Shown here: piece by piece, positions 33,305-42,228 of the stretch
How positions within the stretch are numbered: the first letter of the stretch is position 1
Layout of the letters: every line of letters starts with the position of its first letter
Assembly (NCBI RefSeq): GCF_042660205.1
Contig: NZ_JBHSTQ010000011.1
Coordinates: 1-64,000, forward strand
Direction of reading: 5' to 3'
Origin: Sporolactobacillus kofuensis
GTDB taxonomy: Bacteria > Bacillota > Bacilli > Bacillales > Sporolactobacillaceae
DNA length: 64,000 nucleotides
Notes under the pieces: model-generated
Seen by the model: only the letters and a program-made list of their open reading frames with translations
Told to the model about the DNA's origin: nothing
Database searches by the model: none
Translations under genes and position numbers: made by a program

Positions 33305-33901
33305 TTAACAGTGTGGTTTTGGAAAGAACGGTTTCTCGCATTGAACATCATAGTGACGTTCGTCGCATGTTTCTGACATGGTGTGCGGATAGAAATGTTG
33401 GTGCTCATAAATGTAATGGGTTTTTCTTATCGTGTGCATTTGATGAATATGCTTCACAATGACCGGTTTATAAATATGTTGAACGTTAACGCTTTGTGGA
33501 TCATAAATGGTTCCGCCTTGTGTCGGTGGACAGTGAAGCGTATTCTCGGTGGTCTTTCCCGCCATCGCTTCTGGAGCCATACTTTTTCCTGACTTTGACT
33601 GATGAGCAGTCGGCATCATTCCTTTACCTTTTCCAGCCATAGCCGGGCTCGTGCTCGGCCATTTCTTCATCGGTTTGGATTCTGGTTTTGGGGCCATTGT
33701 ACTCATAGAACCAACGTTTCCCATGTTTCCCATGCTTTCCATGCTTCCCATGTTCCCCATGCTTCCCATGCTTCCCATGTTTCCCATGTTTCCCATGCTT
33801 CCCATGTTCCCCATAGTACCGGCACTCCCAACATTGCCGACGTTTCCACTTGCTCCCGACTGCACTGGATTCATGCTGCTTGAATAAGGTGAAACCTCCA
33901 T
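33305..33901 (-). CDS. spore coat protein, CotD-like, with GNM repeats
   Basis: A 198-residue protein in two parts. Residues 18-66 are a tandem array of GNM/GSM tripeptides. The C-terminal 70 residues are a CotD-type region rich in His, Tyr and Cys (QHIYKPVIVKHIHQMH, EHQHFYPH). CotD is an inner spore-coat protein, so the organism probably sporulates. GAGGAGG precedes the ATG, and CATAGGTTA, a sigma-K-like -10, lies about 44 bases upstream. The repeat array is coded by near-identical 9-bp units and may vary in number between strains. Confidence 0.8.
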   Translation of the reverse strand: MEVSPYSSSMNPVQSGASGNVGNVGSAGTMGNMGSMGNMGNMGSMGSMGNMGSMESMGNMGNVGSMSTMAPKPESKPMKKWPSTSPAMAGKGKGMMPTAHQSKSGKSMAPEAMAGKTTENTLHCPPTQGGTIYDPQSVNVQHIYKPVIVKHIHQMHTIRKTHYIYEHQHFYPHTMSETCDERHYDVQCEKPFFPKPHC

Positions 33902-33944
33902 CGTTTTATTCCTCCTCGTTTCCTCTTCAAATAAAGTACACTAA

Positions 33945-33953
33945 TAACCTATG
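33945..33953 (-). promoter_or_regulatory. sigma-K-like -10 element
   Basis: Minus-strand CATAGGTTA fits the mother-cell sigma-K -10 form CATAnnnTA upstream of the cotD-like gene. No convincing -35 was seen. The rest of 33954-34205 shows nothing else. Confidence 0.45.
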
Positions 33954-34205
33954 AGTCCAAGTGATGCCTTGCCCTAATGAGAATACCTATTTTTGGTCAT
34001 TCAGCCTAAATTTGGGCAACATGCATAAAACCTTTTCATTAAAAAAAGGTTCAGCCAATCCTAAACTGTTCATTTGTTGTACGTACATTACGTAACAGAT
34101 TTTTAATCCTTATTATTTGTAAAAAGTAACTTCACAACGAAAAGTTCTTGCAAAAATGTTACGAATCGCTTAAAATAGACCAATGTCAGTAGAAAGTTTT
34201 TTTAT

Positions 34206-34278
34206 GCGCTCGTAGCTCAGTGGATAGAGCAATGGTTTCCGGTACCATGTGTCGGGGGTTCGACTCCCTTCGAGCGCA
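34206..34278 (+). tRNA. tRNA-Arg (anticodon CCG)
   Basis: The 73-nt cloverleaf folds fully: acceptor GCGCTCG/CGAGCGC, D-arm GCTC/GAGC, anticodon stem ATGGT/ACCAT with loop TTCCGGT, and T-loop TTCGACT. Anticodon CCG reads CGG. CCA is not encoded. Confidence 0.96.
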
Positions 34279-34286
34279 TCACAATA

Positions 34287-34313
34287 AAAGGTCAGCCAAG
34301 GGCTGGCCTTTTT
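34287..34313 (+). terminator. tRNA-Arg terminator
   Basis: AAAGGTCAGCC/GGCTGGCCTTTTT hairpin nine bases after the tRNA. Confidence 0.85.
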
Positions 34314-34441
34314 AATTTTGGTTTTTTACAATTATATAAGAAAGACCAGACTAAACCTGGGCCTTGGCTGTCACCTTTATGCGGCTATTTCAAACCCACA
34401 CGACCTGTACGATGATCACTTTTTATAATTTTTGCTTTAAA

Positions 34442-34471
34442 TTTGACCTATATTGACCATTAATGTATTAT
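34442..34471 (+). promoter_or_regulatory. clpP promoter with CtsR operator
   Basis: TTGACC (34443-34448), 17-base spacer, TATTAT (34466-34471). TTTGACCTATATTGACC (34442-34458) is the heptad direct repeat recognised by the class III heat-shock repressor CtsR and covers the -35 element. Confidence 0.85.
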
Positions 34472-34524
34472 TGATGTTGGTAATGGGAAAAATAACTTTT
34501 TCAATGGAAAAGGGGGTTCGTTCA

Positions 34525-35109
34525 ATGCCTTTAATACCTACAGTCATTGAGCAGACAAACCGCGGTGAACGCGCGTATGACATCTATTCACGCTTATTGA
34601 AAGACCGCATCATTATGCTCGGTACACAGATTGATGATAATGTGGCCAATGCAGTCGTAGCACAGCTGCTCTTCTTGGCAGCTGAGGATTCAGAAAAAGA
34701 TATTTCGCTTTATATCAATAGCCCAGGTGGGTCAATTACAGCCGGAATGGCCATTTTTGATACAATGCAGTACATCAAACCAAAAGTTTCAACCATTTGT
34801 ATCGGCATGGCTGCATCGATGGGGAGTTTCCTACTTACAGCTGGTGAAATTGGCAAACGTTATGCATTGCCAAACAGTGAAATCATGATTCACCAACCAT
34901 TGGGTGGTATGCAAGGTCAAGCATCGGATATGGAAATTCATGCGCGACGCATTATCAGCATTCGCGAGAAGTTGAACCATATTTATGCAGATCGAACGGG
35001 TCAGCCTTATGAAGTTATTGCTCGTGATACAGATCGAGACAACTTCATGTCTGCTGAAGAAGCAAAAAAATACGGCTTGATCGATGAAATTTTGACCACT
35101 TCAAAATAA
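34525..35109 (+). CDS. clpP: ATP-dependent Clp protease proteolytic subunit
   Basis: A 194-residue serine peptidase. Catalytic Ser in GMAASMGSFLL, His in IMIHQPLGG, Asp in DRDNF. Fourteen subunits form the chamber that works with ClpX and ClpC; substrates include tmRNA-tagged proteins. ATG at 34525 chosen for AAGGGGG eight bases upstream; the frame is open further upstream. Under CtsR control. Confidence 0.96.
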   Translation: MPLIPTVIEQTNRGERAYDIYSRLLKDRIIMLGTQIDDNVANAVVAQLLFLAAEDSEKDISLYINSPGGSITAGMAIFDTMQYIKPKVSTICIGMAASMGSFLLTAGEIGKRYALPNSEIMIHQPLGGMQGQASDMEIHARRIISIREKLNHIYADRTGQPYEVIARDTDRDNFMSAEEAKKYGLIDEILTTSK

Positions 35110-35114
35110 TAATT

Positions 35115-35154
35115 AAAAAGGAAGATCGGGGTTTATCTCCGTTCTTCCTTTTTT
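35115..35154. terminator. bidirectional terminator between clpP and crh
   Basis: Perfect AAAAAGGAAGA/TCTTCCTTTTT arms between two convergent genes. Confidence 0.88.
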
Positions 35155-35189
35155 AAATTAATAGTAAGCGTTATCATTTTTTTGCTGTT

Positions 35190-35447
35190 TTACAAACTGT
35201 TCTCCACAAACGCAGCAAGTTGATCGAGCGCCTCACGCTCATCCTGACCTTCCGCTGTGAGCAAAAGATGTTCTCCATAGCGGGGGGCAAGACACATGAC
35301 GCCCATAATACTCTTCCCGTTAGCCTTATGGCCATCTTTTTCCAGAATCAGCTGAGCGTGAAAGGCATTAGCGTTCTCAACAAAAAGTGCAGCAGGACGT
35401 GCTTGCAGACCATTTTTCAGTCCGACAGTCACCTTTTTCGCTAACAA
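35190..35447 (-). CDS. crh: HPr-like catabolite-repression protein Crh
   Basis: An 85-residue HPr paralogue. The site of the PTS histidine is Gln in GLQARPAALFV, so it cannot carry phosphate from enzyme I, while the HprK target serine is kept in NGKSIMGVM. Phosphorylated Crh is a corepressor for CcpA. It starts at TTG with GGAGGG upstream. Last gene of the rapZ-yvcK-whiA-crh cluster; its kinase HprK is encoded at 43074. Confidence 0.93.
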   Translation of the reverse strand: MLAKKVTVGLKNGLQARPAALFVENANAFHAQLILEKDGHKANGKSIMGVMCLAPRYGEHLLLTAEGQDEREALDQLAAFVENSL

Positions 35448-35477
35448 ATAAGATGCGCCCTCCTTTCTGATTTCTTG

Positions 35478-36410
35478 TTATTGCCCTTGACGAATCCGAT
35501 TCGCAATCGCATCGATTTTGCGGAAACGGTGGTTAATCCCTGATTTACTAATCGGTTCCCCACTCACCATTTCACCGAGTTCTTTCAAGGTAATATCCGG
35601 ATTTTTTAGACGGATCTCCGCAATTTCTCTCAGTTTCTCAGGCAATTCTTCAAGGCCGATGCTCTTCTCAATCAAACGGATATTCTCCATTTGTCTCATG
35701 GCAGCACTGACCGTCTTGTTCAAATTGGCGGTCTCGCAATTCACGAGACGATTAACAGAATTGCGCATATCTTTGACAATACGAATATCCTCAAAGTAGA
35801 ACAGCGCCTTATTTGCGCCAATGATGCTGAGAAAATCAGTGATCTTCTCGCCTTCCTTCATATAGAGAATATACCCGTTCTTTCTCGGAAGTATCTTCAC
35901 ATTGAGGTTGAACGTATTCATTAGTTTAGCCAAAGAATACGTATGTTCTTCATAATTAGAGAAAATTTCTAGGTGGTAGGAGGATTCCGGGTGGTTTAAG
36001 GAACCGCCGGCAAGAAAAGAACCACGAAGATACGCGCGCTTGCAGCAGTCCTTCCGGATCAAATCTTGCGCAATTTCTCGAGTAAATTGCCCATTATCAT
36101 CAATTATTTTTAAGTTTTCAAGAAATGGTCTCGCGGTTTCTTTTAGCCGAACAATATAGACATTATTCTTTTTGAGCCGCATTTTTTTACGAACAAGAAT
36201 TTCGACTTGATAGTGGTAAGCTTGCTTAATTAGTCGGAAGATCCGCCGTGAAATTGCTGCATTTTCCGTGGCAATGTCCAGTTCAATCCGTTTATTTCGA
36301 ATCGAGATAAATCCGTTCATGCGCGTCAGTGCTGCAAGTTCTGCACGTGCGCAGCAGTCATCCACCTCAAGTAATGTTAGTTCTCTTTTTGTTTCTGCGG
36401 CAAATGACAT
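35478..36410 (-). CDS. whiA: WhiA-type DNA-binding protein
   Basis: A 310-residue protein combining a degenerate LAGLIDADG homing-endonuclease fold (LRGSFLAGGSLNHPESSYHLE) with a C-terminal helix-turn-helix (NPDITLKELGEMVSGEPISK). It influences cell division and chromosome segregation in Bacillus. ATG at 36410 chosen for GGAGGA. Tightly linked to yvcK, 17 bases away. Confidence 0.94.
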   Translation of the reverse strand: MSFAAETKRELTLLEVDDCCARAELAALTRMNGFISIRNKRIELDIATENAAISRRIFRLIKQAYHYQVEILVRKKMRLKKNNVYIVRLKETARPFLENLKIIDDNGQFTREIAQDLIRKDCCKRAYLRGSFLAGGSLNHPESSYHLEIFSNYEEHTYSLAKLMNTFNLNVKILPRKNGYILYMKEGEKITDFLSIIGANKALFYFEDIRIVKDMRNSVNRLVNCETANLNKTVSAAMRQMENIRLIEKSIGLEELPEKLREIAEIRLKNPDITLKELGEMVSGEPISKSGINHRFRKIDAIANRIRQGQ

Positions 36411-36427
36411 GCGCAATTCCTCCAACT

Positions 36428-37390
36428 TTACACTTTTTTCTCAGCAAATAGTGACATCAAGAGTTGACCAACAACCGCTTCATCATGACGAACAACGCCG
36501 TCATTTGTTTTAATTAAAGGTGCATGAATAACGTCAATCCCCAGATCATTTAACGCTTCCCAGTCAATTCGAACCGGTTCTGCTTCCTCTGCGGCATAGC
36601 GTTTCAGGAGATCCACTTTAATTGGCCGACTGTTCACGATAATTGTATCAATAAAAGGATGTGCAACATGACGATGAATCGCTTCAATATGCTGTGATGC
36701 AGTAAAGTGATCCGTCTCCCCTTTCTGGGTCATCACGTTGCACACGTAGACTTTTCGAGCTTTAGAACGATAGATTTCCTCTGCCAGCTCAGGAACCAAA
36801 AGGTTTGGAATGACACTCGTATAGAGACTGCCGGGACCAAAAGTAATCAGATCAGCGTCCCTTATTGCGCGAACACTTTCAGGCAAAGGTTGAATATCAG
36901 CTGGTTTCAAGAAGACACGTTCTATGTGTTTGTTCACTTCGGGAATATGAGACTCACCCTCAACAATGCTCCCATCACTCATGACAGCGCCGAGCATAAT
37001 CATTTGATCAGCTGCAGGAAGCACCTGTCCGTGAACATTTAAAATTCTGCTTAATTCTCGCACGCCTTTGACGAAGTCACCGGTTATCGAGGTCAACGCT
37101 GCAATCAGTAAATTCCCCATCGAGTGCCCGTTCAAGCCACTATCGGTTTTAAAACGGTGTTGGAGCAACTGTTCAAACATTGGTTCGATGTCCGAAAGCG
37201 AAACAAGAACATTACGGATGTCACCAGGAGGCGGCATACGTAATTCATTTCTGAGCATGCCGCTACTGCCACCGTCATCAGCAACAGTGACGATTGCCGT
37301 GATATCAACCGGATATTTCTTCAATCCCCTCAAAACTGCAGGCAGTCCGGTGCCACCACCGATCGCAACGACTTTTTTCTGATCTGTCAT
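36428..37390 (-). CDS. yvcK: YvcK/MgfK gluconeogenesis and morphology factor
   Basis: A 320-residue CofD-like Rossmann protein: AIGGGTGLPAVLRGLK at the N-terminus, VADDGGSSGMLRNE, and FGPGSLYTSVIPNLLV in the middle. It binds UDP-sugars and is needed for normal shape on gluconeogenic carbon sources. Four bases separate it from rapZ. Confidence 0.95.
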   Translation of the reverse strand: MTDQKKVVAIGGGTGLPAVLRGLKKYPVDITAIVTVADDGGSSGMLRNELRMPPPGDIRNVLVSLSDIEPMFEQLLQHRFKTDSGLNGHSMGNLLIAALTSITGDFVKGVRELSRILNVHGQVLPAADQMIMLGAVMSDGSIVEGESHIPEVNKHIERVFLKPADIQPLPESVRAIRDADLITFGPGSLYTSVIPNLLVPELAEEIYRSKARKVYVCNVMTQKGETDHFTASQHIEAIHRHVAHPFIDTIIVNSRPIKVDLLKRYAAEEAEPVRIDWEALNDLGIDVIHAPLIKTNDGVVRHDEAVVGQLLMSLFAEKKV

Positions 37391-37394
37391 TCGT

Positions 37395-38264
37395 TTAATT
37401 TCCTTTCTTAATGTCTCTGTGCGCTACATTCGTCGGAAAGTCTGCAGAAAGTTTGTTGGCAATCCATTCTGCCAATGCGACCGACCTGTGCTGCCCACCT
37501 GTGCATCCAATAGCAATGACCAGTTGCCCCTTACCTTCGCGTTTATATTGAGGAATCATAAATTGGAGCAGATCCATCAATTTTTTAAGAAATTGCTGCG
37601 TTTCAGGCCATTGTAACACATAATCCGCTACATCTTTATCTAGTCCGGTGCGCTCACGCATGTGCTTTATATAATATGGATTCGGCAGAAAACGGACATC
37701 AAAAACGAGATCAGCATCGATTGGCAGACCACGCTTAAACCCGAAAGAGAGCAGGTTGACACGGAACGTCTCACGCTCACTCGCAAATTTTTTGACGATT
37801 TGGTCACGCAACTGTCTTGGCGTCATATCCGTTGTATCAATGTAAAAACCTGCGAGTCCTTTCACTGCTTCAAGTTTCTGACGTTCTTCCCGGATACCTT
37901 CAATCGGCCTGCTTTGAGGCGACAAAGGGTGCGATCGCCGTGTTTCCTTATAGCGGTGCACCAATGTTTCATCCTTCGCATCAAGAAACAAAATTTTCGG
38001 TCGAATTCTTTCAGATTTGCTGAATGCATCCAATGATGTAAAGAGCGAATCAAAGAAGGTTCCACCACGAAGATCCATGACCAATGCAAGTTTATTCAAT
38101 TTTTCCGAATCCGAATCTTCGATCAGGTCAATAAATTTAGGAAGCAATGTAGGCGGCAAGTTATCGATGCAGAAGTAACCCAAGTCCTCAAATATTCGGG
38201 TTGCAACTGTTTTTCCAGCTCCCGACATTCCAGTTATGATCACTACTTGAATATCCTTCATCAT
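37395..38264 (-). CDS. rapZ: RNase adapter protein RapZ (YvcJ)
   Basis: A 289-residue P-loop protein: Walker A ITGMSGAGKTVA at the N-terminus and the conserved C-terminal IAIGCTGGQHRSV. In Gram-positives it is a nucleotide-binding protein linked to competence and cell-wall sensing. Start is one of two adjacent ATGs (38264 or 38261). The NUDIX gene yvcI that precedes it in B. subtilis is absent. Confidence 0.93.
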   Translation of the reverse strand: MMKDIQVVIITGMSGAGKTVATRIFEDLGYFCIDNLPPTLLPKFIDLIEDSDSEKLNKLALVMDLRGGTFFDSLFTSLDAFSKSERIRPKILFLDAKDETLVHRYKETRRSHPLSPQSRPIEGIREERQKLEAVKGLAGFYIDTTDMTPRQLRDQIVKKFASERETFRVNLLSFGFKRGLPIDADLVFDVRFLPNPYYIKHMRERTGLDKDVADYVLQWPETQQFLKKLMDLLQFMIPQYKREGKGQLVIAIGCTGGQHRSVALAEWIANKLSADFPTNVAHRDIKKGN

Positions 38265-38295
38265 GCATCCGTCCCTCACCGGTCATTTTTTCATT

Positions 38296-38322
38296 GAATT
38301 TGACAACTGATTCGTCAAATTC
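38296..38322. promoter_or_regulatory. 9-bp inverted repeat in rapZ operon leader
   Basis: Perfect arms GAATTTGAC and GTCAAATTC separated by nine bases, 31 bases upstream of rapZ and just inside the predicted transcript. No T run follows, so an operator or 5' UTR hairpin is more likely than a terminator. Confidence 0.5.
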
Positions 38323-38339
38323 TAGATCACTTCATGAAT

Positions 38340-38368
38340 AGTATACTCGAAATAAAAACAATCAGGAA
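38340..38368 (-). promoter_or_regulatory. candidate rapZ operon promoter
   Basis: Minus-strand TTCCTG, 17-base spacer, TATACT (38345-38340). Good -10, weak -35. Confidence 0.4.
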
Positions 38369-38449
38369 GTGCAAAACAACAGGGATAAGGAGACCGTGCA
38401 TCATAATTGTCGCTAATGATGCGTTCCCTCAGTTGGTCATCTATGTACA

Positions 38450-38485
38450 AAAAAAAGACAGCACAGCTTCTGCCTGTGCTGTCAA
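38450..38485 (-). terminator. trxB terminator
   Basis: GACAGCACAG/CTGTGCTGTC followed by eight T on the minus strand, about 160 bases after trxB. The spacer 38486-38645 shows nothing else. Confidence 0.85.
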
Positions 38486-38645
38486 AGATGTCCTATATAA
38501 AAAGGGGGGTCAAATTCATTATTATCTTATCTCTTTTTCATTGCACCCAGATTACATGAAGATTAAACACATGTGAAAAAACAGAGTACATTGCGAAAAA
38601 AGGCTCGTTACTTATGTCACATGTCGAATTTAATCACATCACTAA

Positions 38646-39596
38646 TTATTTTACCGTTGAAGCATCTTTCATTTTTTCCACATATTTTTGTGCATTTTCT
38701 GCTGCGATGCTGCCGTCACCGGTAGCAGTTACGATCTGACGCAGTTCTTTCTCCCGTACATCTCCGGCAGCAAATATGCCTGGGATACTTGTTTCCATTT
38801 TTTCATTCGTAACGATATATCCTTGGTCATCAACAATGCCAAGATCTTTGACTGCAGCGGTGAGTGGATTCATGCCGACATAAATAAATACACCATCCAC
38901 AGGGAAGTCAGATTCTTCGCCGGTGTTCTTATTTACAAGCGTTAGGCTGGAGACTTTGCCATCCTTGCCATTAATCTTTGTACAGGTTGTATCCCATATG
39001 AAATCCACTTTTTCGTTATTAAATGCACGATTCTGCAGAATCTTTTGTGCGCGCAATTGATCGCGTCGATGAATAATCGTGACCTTTGATGCAAAGCGTG
39101 TCAAATACGTACCTTCTTCGACTGCAGAGTCACCGCCGCCGATGACGGCCAACTTCTTTTCTTTGAAAAAGGCACCATCACAAACCGCACAATAGGAAAC
39201 ACCACGACCAGCAAATTCCTTCTCGCCTGGTACACCAAGCTTACGATACTCCGCACCGGTAGTCACAATCACTGTCGTTGCTTTATACTGTTTGCTGCCG
39301 CAATCAATGGTCTTATAGTCCGGACCATCCACAATTTGCTTAATGTCTCCATAGGCATATTCCGCACCAAATTTCTTCGCATGTTCAAACATCTTATTTG
39401 ATAAATCTGGTCCAAGAATTGATTCAAAGCCCGGATAATTCTCAACTGCTTCTGTGTTTGCCATTTGTCCACCGGGAATACCCCGTTCAATCATCAGCAC
39501 AGACATATTCGCTCTCGCTGCATAGACAGCTGCAGTCATACCTGATGGGCCCGCCCCTGCAATAATCACATCATAAATTTTTTCTTGTTCTGCCAC
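38646..39596 (-). CDS. trxB: thioredoxin reductase
   Basis: A 316-residue FAD/NADPH flavoprotein. FAD motif GAGPSGMTAAVYAARA, redox-active CAVC in SYCAVCDGAFF, NADPH motif GGGDSAVEEGTYL, and C-terminal FAAGDVRE. It keeps thioredoxin reduced in the cytoplasm. Neighbours (TPR gene upstream, rapZ cluster downstream) match Bacillus order. Confidence 0.96.
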   Translation of the reverse strand: MAEQEKIYDVIIAGAGPSGMTAAVYAARANMSVLMIERGIPGGQMANTEAVENYPGFESILGPDLSNKMFEHAKKFGAEYAYGDIKQIVDGPDYKTIDCGSKQYKATTVIVTTGAEYRKLGVPGEKEFAGRGVSYCAVCDGAFFKEKKLAVIGGGDSAVEEGTYLTRFASKVTIIHRRDQLRAQKILQNRAFNNEKVDFIWDTTCTKINGKDGKVSSLTLVNKNTGEESDFPVDGVFIYVGMNPLTAAVKDLGIVDDQGYIVTNEKMETSIPGIFAAGDVREKELRQIVTATGDGSIAAENAQKYVEKMKDASTVK

Positions 39597-39729
39597 CTGG
39601 AATCCATTCCTTCCTTAGCGATTTTACAAATCTTTTTTATTAGAATTATTATTATCTAGTCATCTGTATCTCTATGCTAAAGAATGCGGCATATAAAGTC
39701 CAGAAAATTGCTCATGTCTCAAAACCCGC

Positions 39730-41235
39730 TCACTCGGAGTAGTCTTCCCATTGTTTCTCAAGGACTGCGGACAATTCTTGAATATGCTTGCGTAATCGAT
39801 AGAGTGTGGTGCCCGCTTGAGAAGCGATCGCCTTTTGTGCAACCGGTTCGCCAAATTCCTTTTTCCATAAATAGATCAAAGCAGCTGCCCAACCCCTGAC
39901 ATCCGTCTCCCCAGACTGCGTAATCGTGTCAACAATTGACCAGAAACTGTAGAGTTCCGGATGTTTCATCGCTTCCTTTGGACCACCTGCTAATGATTCG
40001 ACCTCCCGCATAATCTGAAGACCCTGATCAGATTTATCTGTTGCCCATTCTTGAAGCATTCGAAGCGCAATACGAATCATTTCCGTATTGGTGCCACTCT
40101 TTGTTATATCCTGTAATAGTGTTCGATAATGGTGTTGTGAAGCATAGAAAAGTGAAAAGATTTGATATGCTTTCATATCTTCCCACATTTCTTTATTAAT
40201 TAATTCTTTCACCATAAAATTATCCGCTGCACCAGGTTCATACAACATATCCTGAATCTTACTGTATTTAAATGGGTGGAAAGGCTTATCACTGAAATAG
40301 TTTACCTGTTTCCAGCACTGTTTTGCCATCTTCACATCACCGCAATGATACGCGGATAGCGCCATCCAAAATTGAAAGACCTGATCCTGATGAGCGCCGC
40401 GCCTCTGGGCAATACGCAACCAGTGATAAGCCTTCTGGTAATCCCCGATAAAGAGGTATGTTGACCCGAGTTTCCCGCAATGTTCCGCATAGAACGGATA
40501 GATCAGATCCAGTCGTTCAACAACAGATTGCAGCTGTTCACGATCATTCAACTGATCATAGAATGTGGCTAAATTGCACAGTGTGTGAATATTGCCCGGA
40601 TCTTTTTCAAGCACCCGATTTGCTATGTTCAGAGCTCGATCCGTCTCCTCCATAGAGAAGTAAGCAATAGACAGATTATTCTGCGCGGCTAAGAAATCAG
40701 GCTCGTCTTCAATGACCTGTTTAAAAAAATGAACAGCCTCCTCGAAATGACCGTGCTCCAGGGCCAATCGTCCACGCTCATGCACAGTAATGTATTCCGA
40801 ATCCTCTTCTTCAAATTCCTTCATTTCCGAATGGAGCATTTGAAATAATTCCTGAGCTTCACGCTTATACACTCCATTTGGTTCAAGTGTGAGGTATGTC
40901 TGAATTTCATTAATTGCTTCTTCAAATTCACCAAGATATGCATAATTATTCGCCATAAAGAAATAACAATCCGTTAATTTCGAGTCTAATTCATAAACGA
41001 CTTTCTTGAGCAAACGAATAGAAGATTCGTATTCTTCTAGCTCAGATAAAATTTCCGCCTGTTGGCAGAGATAGTCAACTTCATTCGGTTTGAACTTGAT
41101 CGCTCGATCTATATATTTGCTTGCACGCTCAAGATCCCCCGACTGAAAATAGTGCATCCCCTTCTGATAAAAAAAGTCGCCGTCACAATGAAAATCGATG
41201 ATATGCGCTTTTTTTGTCCGATTACTCTCCTCCAT
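39730..41235 (-). CDS. TPR-repeat protein (YvcD-like)
   Basis: A 501-residue soluble helical protein with tetratricopeptide repeats from about residue 15 to 310 (for example YYQKGMHYFQSGDLERASKY and GRLALEHGHFEEAVHFFKQV). No enzyme motif. It occupies the position of yvcD next to trxB. Probably a protein-protein scaffold; partner unknown. AAGGA precedes the ATG. Confidence 0.85.
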   Translation of the reverse strand: MEESNRTKKAHIIDFHCDGDFFYQKGMHYFQSGDLERASKYIDRAIKFKPNEVDYLCQQAEILSELEEYESSIRLLKKVVYELDSKLTDCYFFMANNYAYLGEFEEAINEIQTYLTLEPNGVYKREAQELFQMLHSEMKEFEEEDSEYITVHERGRLALEHGHFEEAVHFFKQVIEDEPDFLAAQNNLSIAYFSMEETDRALNIANRVLEKDPGNIHTLCNLATFYDQLNDREQLQSVVERLDLIYPFYAEHCGKLGSTYLFIGDYQKAYHWLRIAQRRGAHQDQVFQFWMALSAYHCGDVKMAKQCWKQVNYFSDKPFHPFKYSKIQDMLYEPGAADNFMVKELINKEMWEDMKAYQIFSLFYASQHHYRTLLQDITKSGTNTEMIRIALRMLQEWATDKSDQGLQIMREVESLAGGPKEAMKHPELYSFWSIVDTITQSGETDVRGWAAALIYLWKKEFGEPVAQKAIASQAGTTLYRLRKHIQELSAVLEKQWEDYSE

Positions 41236-41414
41236 AAAATCCTTAATCCCCCGTACAACTTTTTAATTATCCTTGAATTAGTATATCATAATTGTCGTGC
41301 TCAATCGCCATAACCAGCATGTTCCATGCAGTCCATTTGCACTTCTCCCCATATGACATGCTTCATGCTCAACGATCGGTTGTGTTTAATTTCCGTACCC
41401 ATCGATTCAGCACA

Positions 41415-41450
41415 CAAACGACCGCCCATGAACCCATGAACGGTCGTTTT
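41415..41450 (-). terminator. ppaX terminator
   Basis: AAACGACCG/CGGTCGTTT arms downstream of ppaX with T-rich sequence on the minus strand. Confidence 0.75.
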
Positions 41451-41476
41451 AATCAATGATGTGATGGGGATTACTA

Positions 41477-42127
41477 TTATAAGGCAACATCAGCAGTGCG
41501 GACAATACCCAACAGGTCATGCATGTTATTAAGCAGATAATCAGGATTTAACTGTTCAAGCATGGCTCTGCCTTTTAACGACCAGCCAACAGCAGCAGTA
41601 CGTACATGGGCCCGCTCACCAGCTAAAATATCTGCGGGACTATCACCAACCATAAGTGTTGAATCGGTCATCGCGGAAAGGGCATGCATCGCCTTTTCCA
41701 CCGGTTCCGGATTCGGCTTCAATTGATGCACATCATCACTGGTGACCACTGTTTCAAAGAAGTTCCCCATTTGAGTCACATGGAGTCCTCTTTCCACCAT
41801 ATCTCTGCGTTTTGTGGACACAACACCAAGCTTGCATCCCTCTGCCTTCAGCTGTTCTAGGGTTTCCCGAACCCGAGGAAATTCCCGGACCAGTTGATCA
41901 TGATGGCGACTGTTGTGCTCCCGGTATACATCAACCATTTCATCTCTCAATGCGGGACTGACACTGTCAAAGCTCTTTTCAAGCGACTCGCCAATAAAAG
42001 GGATGAGATCATCTCTCGTATATTTTCCTGGAAAATAACGGTCCAACGTGTACTGAAAAGACGTTAAAATCAGGTTATTCGTATCAATTAGCGTGCCATC
42101 TAAATCAAATAATACCGTATGAATCAA
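41477..42127 (-). CDS. ppaX: pyrophosphatase PpaX (HAD family)
   Basis: A 216-residue HAD hydrolase: motif I DLDGTLIDTN, motif II STKRR, motif III KPNPEP and motif IV GDSPADI. PpaX hydrolyses the pyrophosphate made when HprK dephosphorylates HPr-Ser-P, pushing that reaction forward. TTG at 42127 chosen because AGGAGG lies seven bases upstream and the length then equals B. subtilis PpaX. Third gene of hprK-lgt-ppaX. Confidence 0.92.
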   Translation of the reverse strand: MIHTVLFDLDGTLIDTNNLILTSFQYTLDRYFPGKYTRDDLIPFIGESLEKSFDSVSPALRDEMVDVYREHNSRHHDQLVREFPRVRETLEQLKAEGCKLGVVSTKRRDMVERGLHVTQMGNFFETVVTSDDVHQLKPNPEPVEKAMHALSAMTDSTLMVGDSPADILAGERAHVRTAAVGWSLKGRAMLEQLNPDYLLNNMHDLLGIVRTADVAL

Positions 42128-42175
42128 AATAAGATCCTCCTTTTCAATTCTGATCACGAGTTACTACATGAATGG

Positions 42176-42212
42176 AAAATCACCGCAAAGAGTGGACAAA
42201 CTGCGGTGATTT
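42176..42212 (-). terminator. hairpin between lgt and ppaX
   Basis: AAATCACCGCA/TGCGGTGATTT with a short T tract on the minus strand. It may reduce readthrough into ppaX. Confidence 0.6.
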
Positions 42213-42228
42213 CAATGTGAGCAACATG

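Noticed and set aside
33715..33815. CRISPR-like array of short repeats
   Set aside because: The repeats are 9-bp codon units inside a reading frame, without spacers or cas genes.
33651..33887. Plus-strand frames across the CotD repeat array
   Set aside because: Long only because the 9-bp repeats keep every frame open; the minus frame has the CotD C-terminus and ribosome-binding site.
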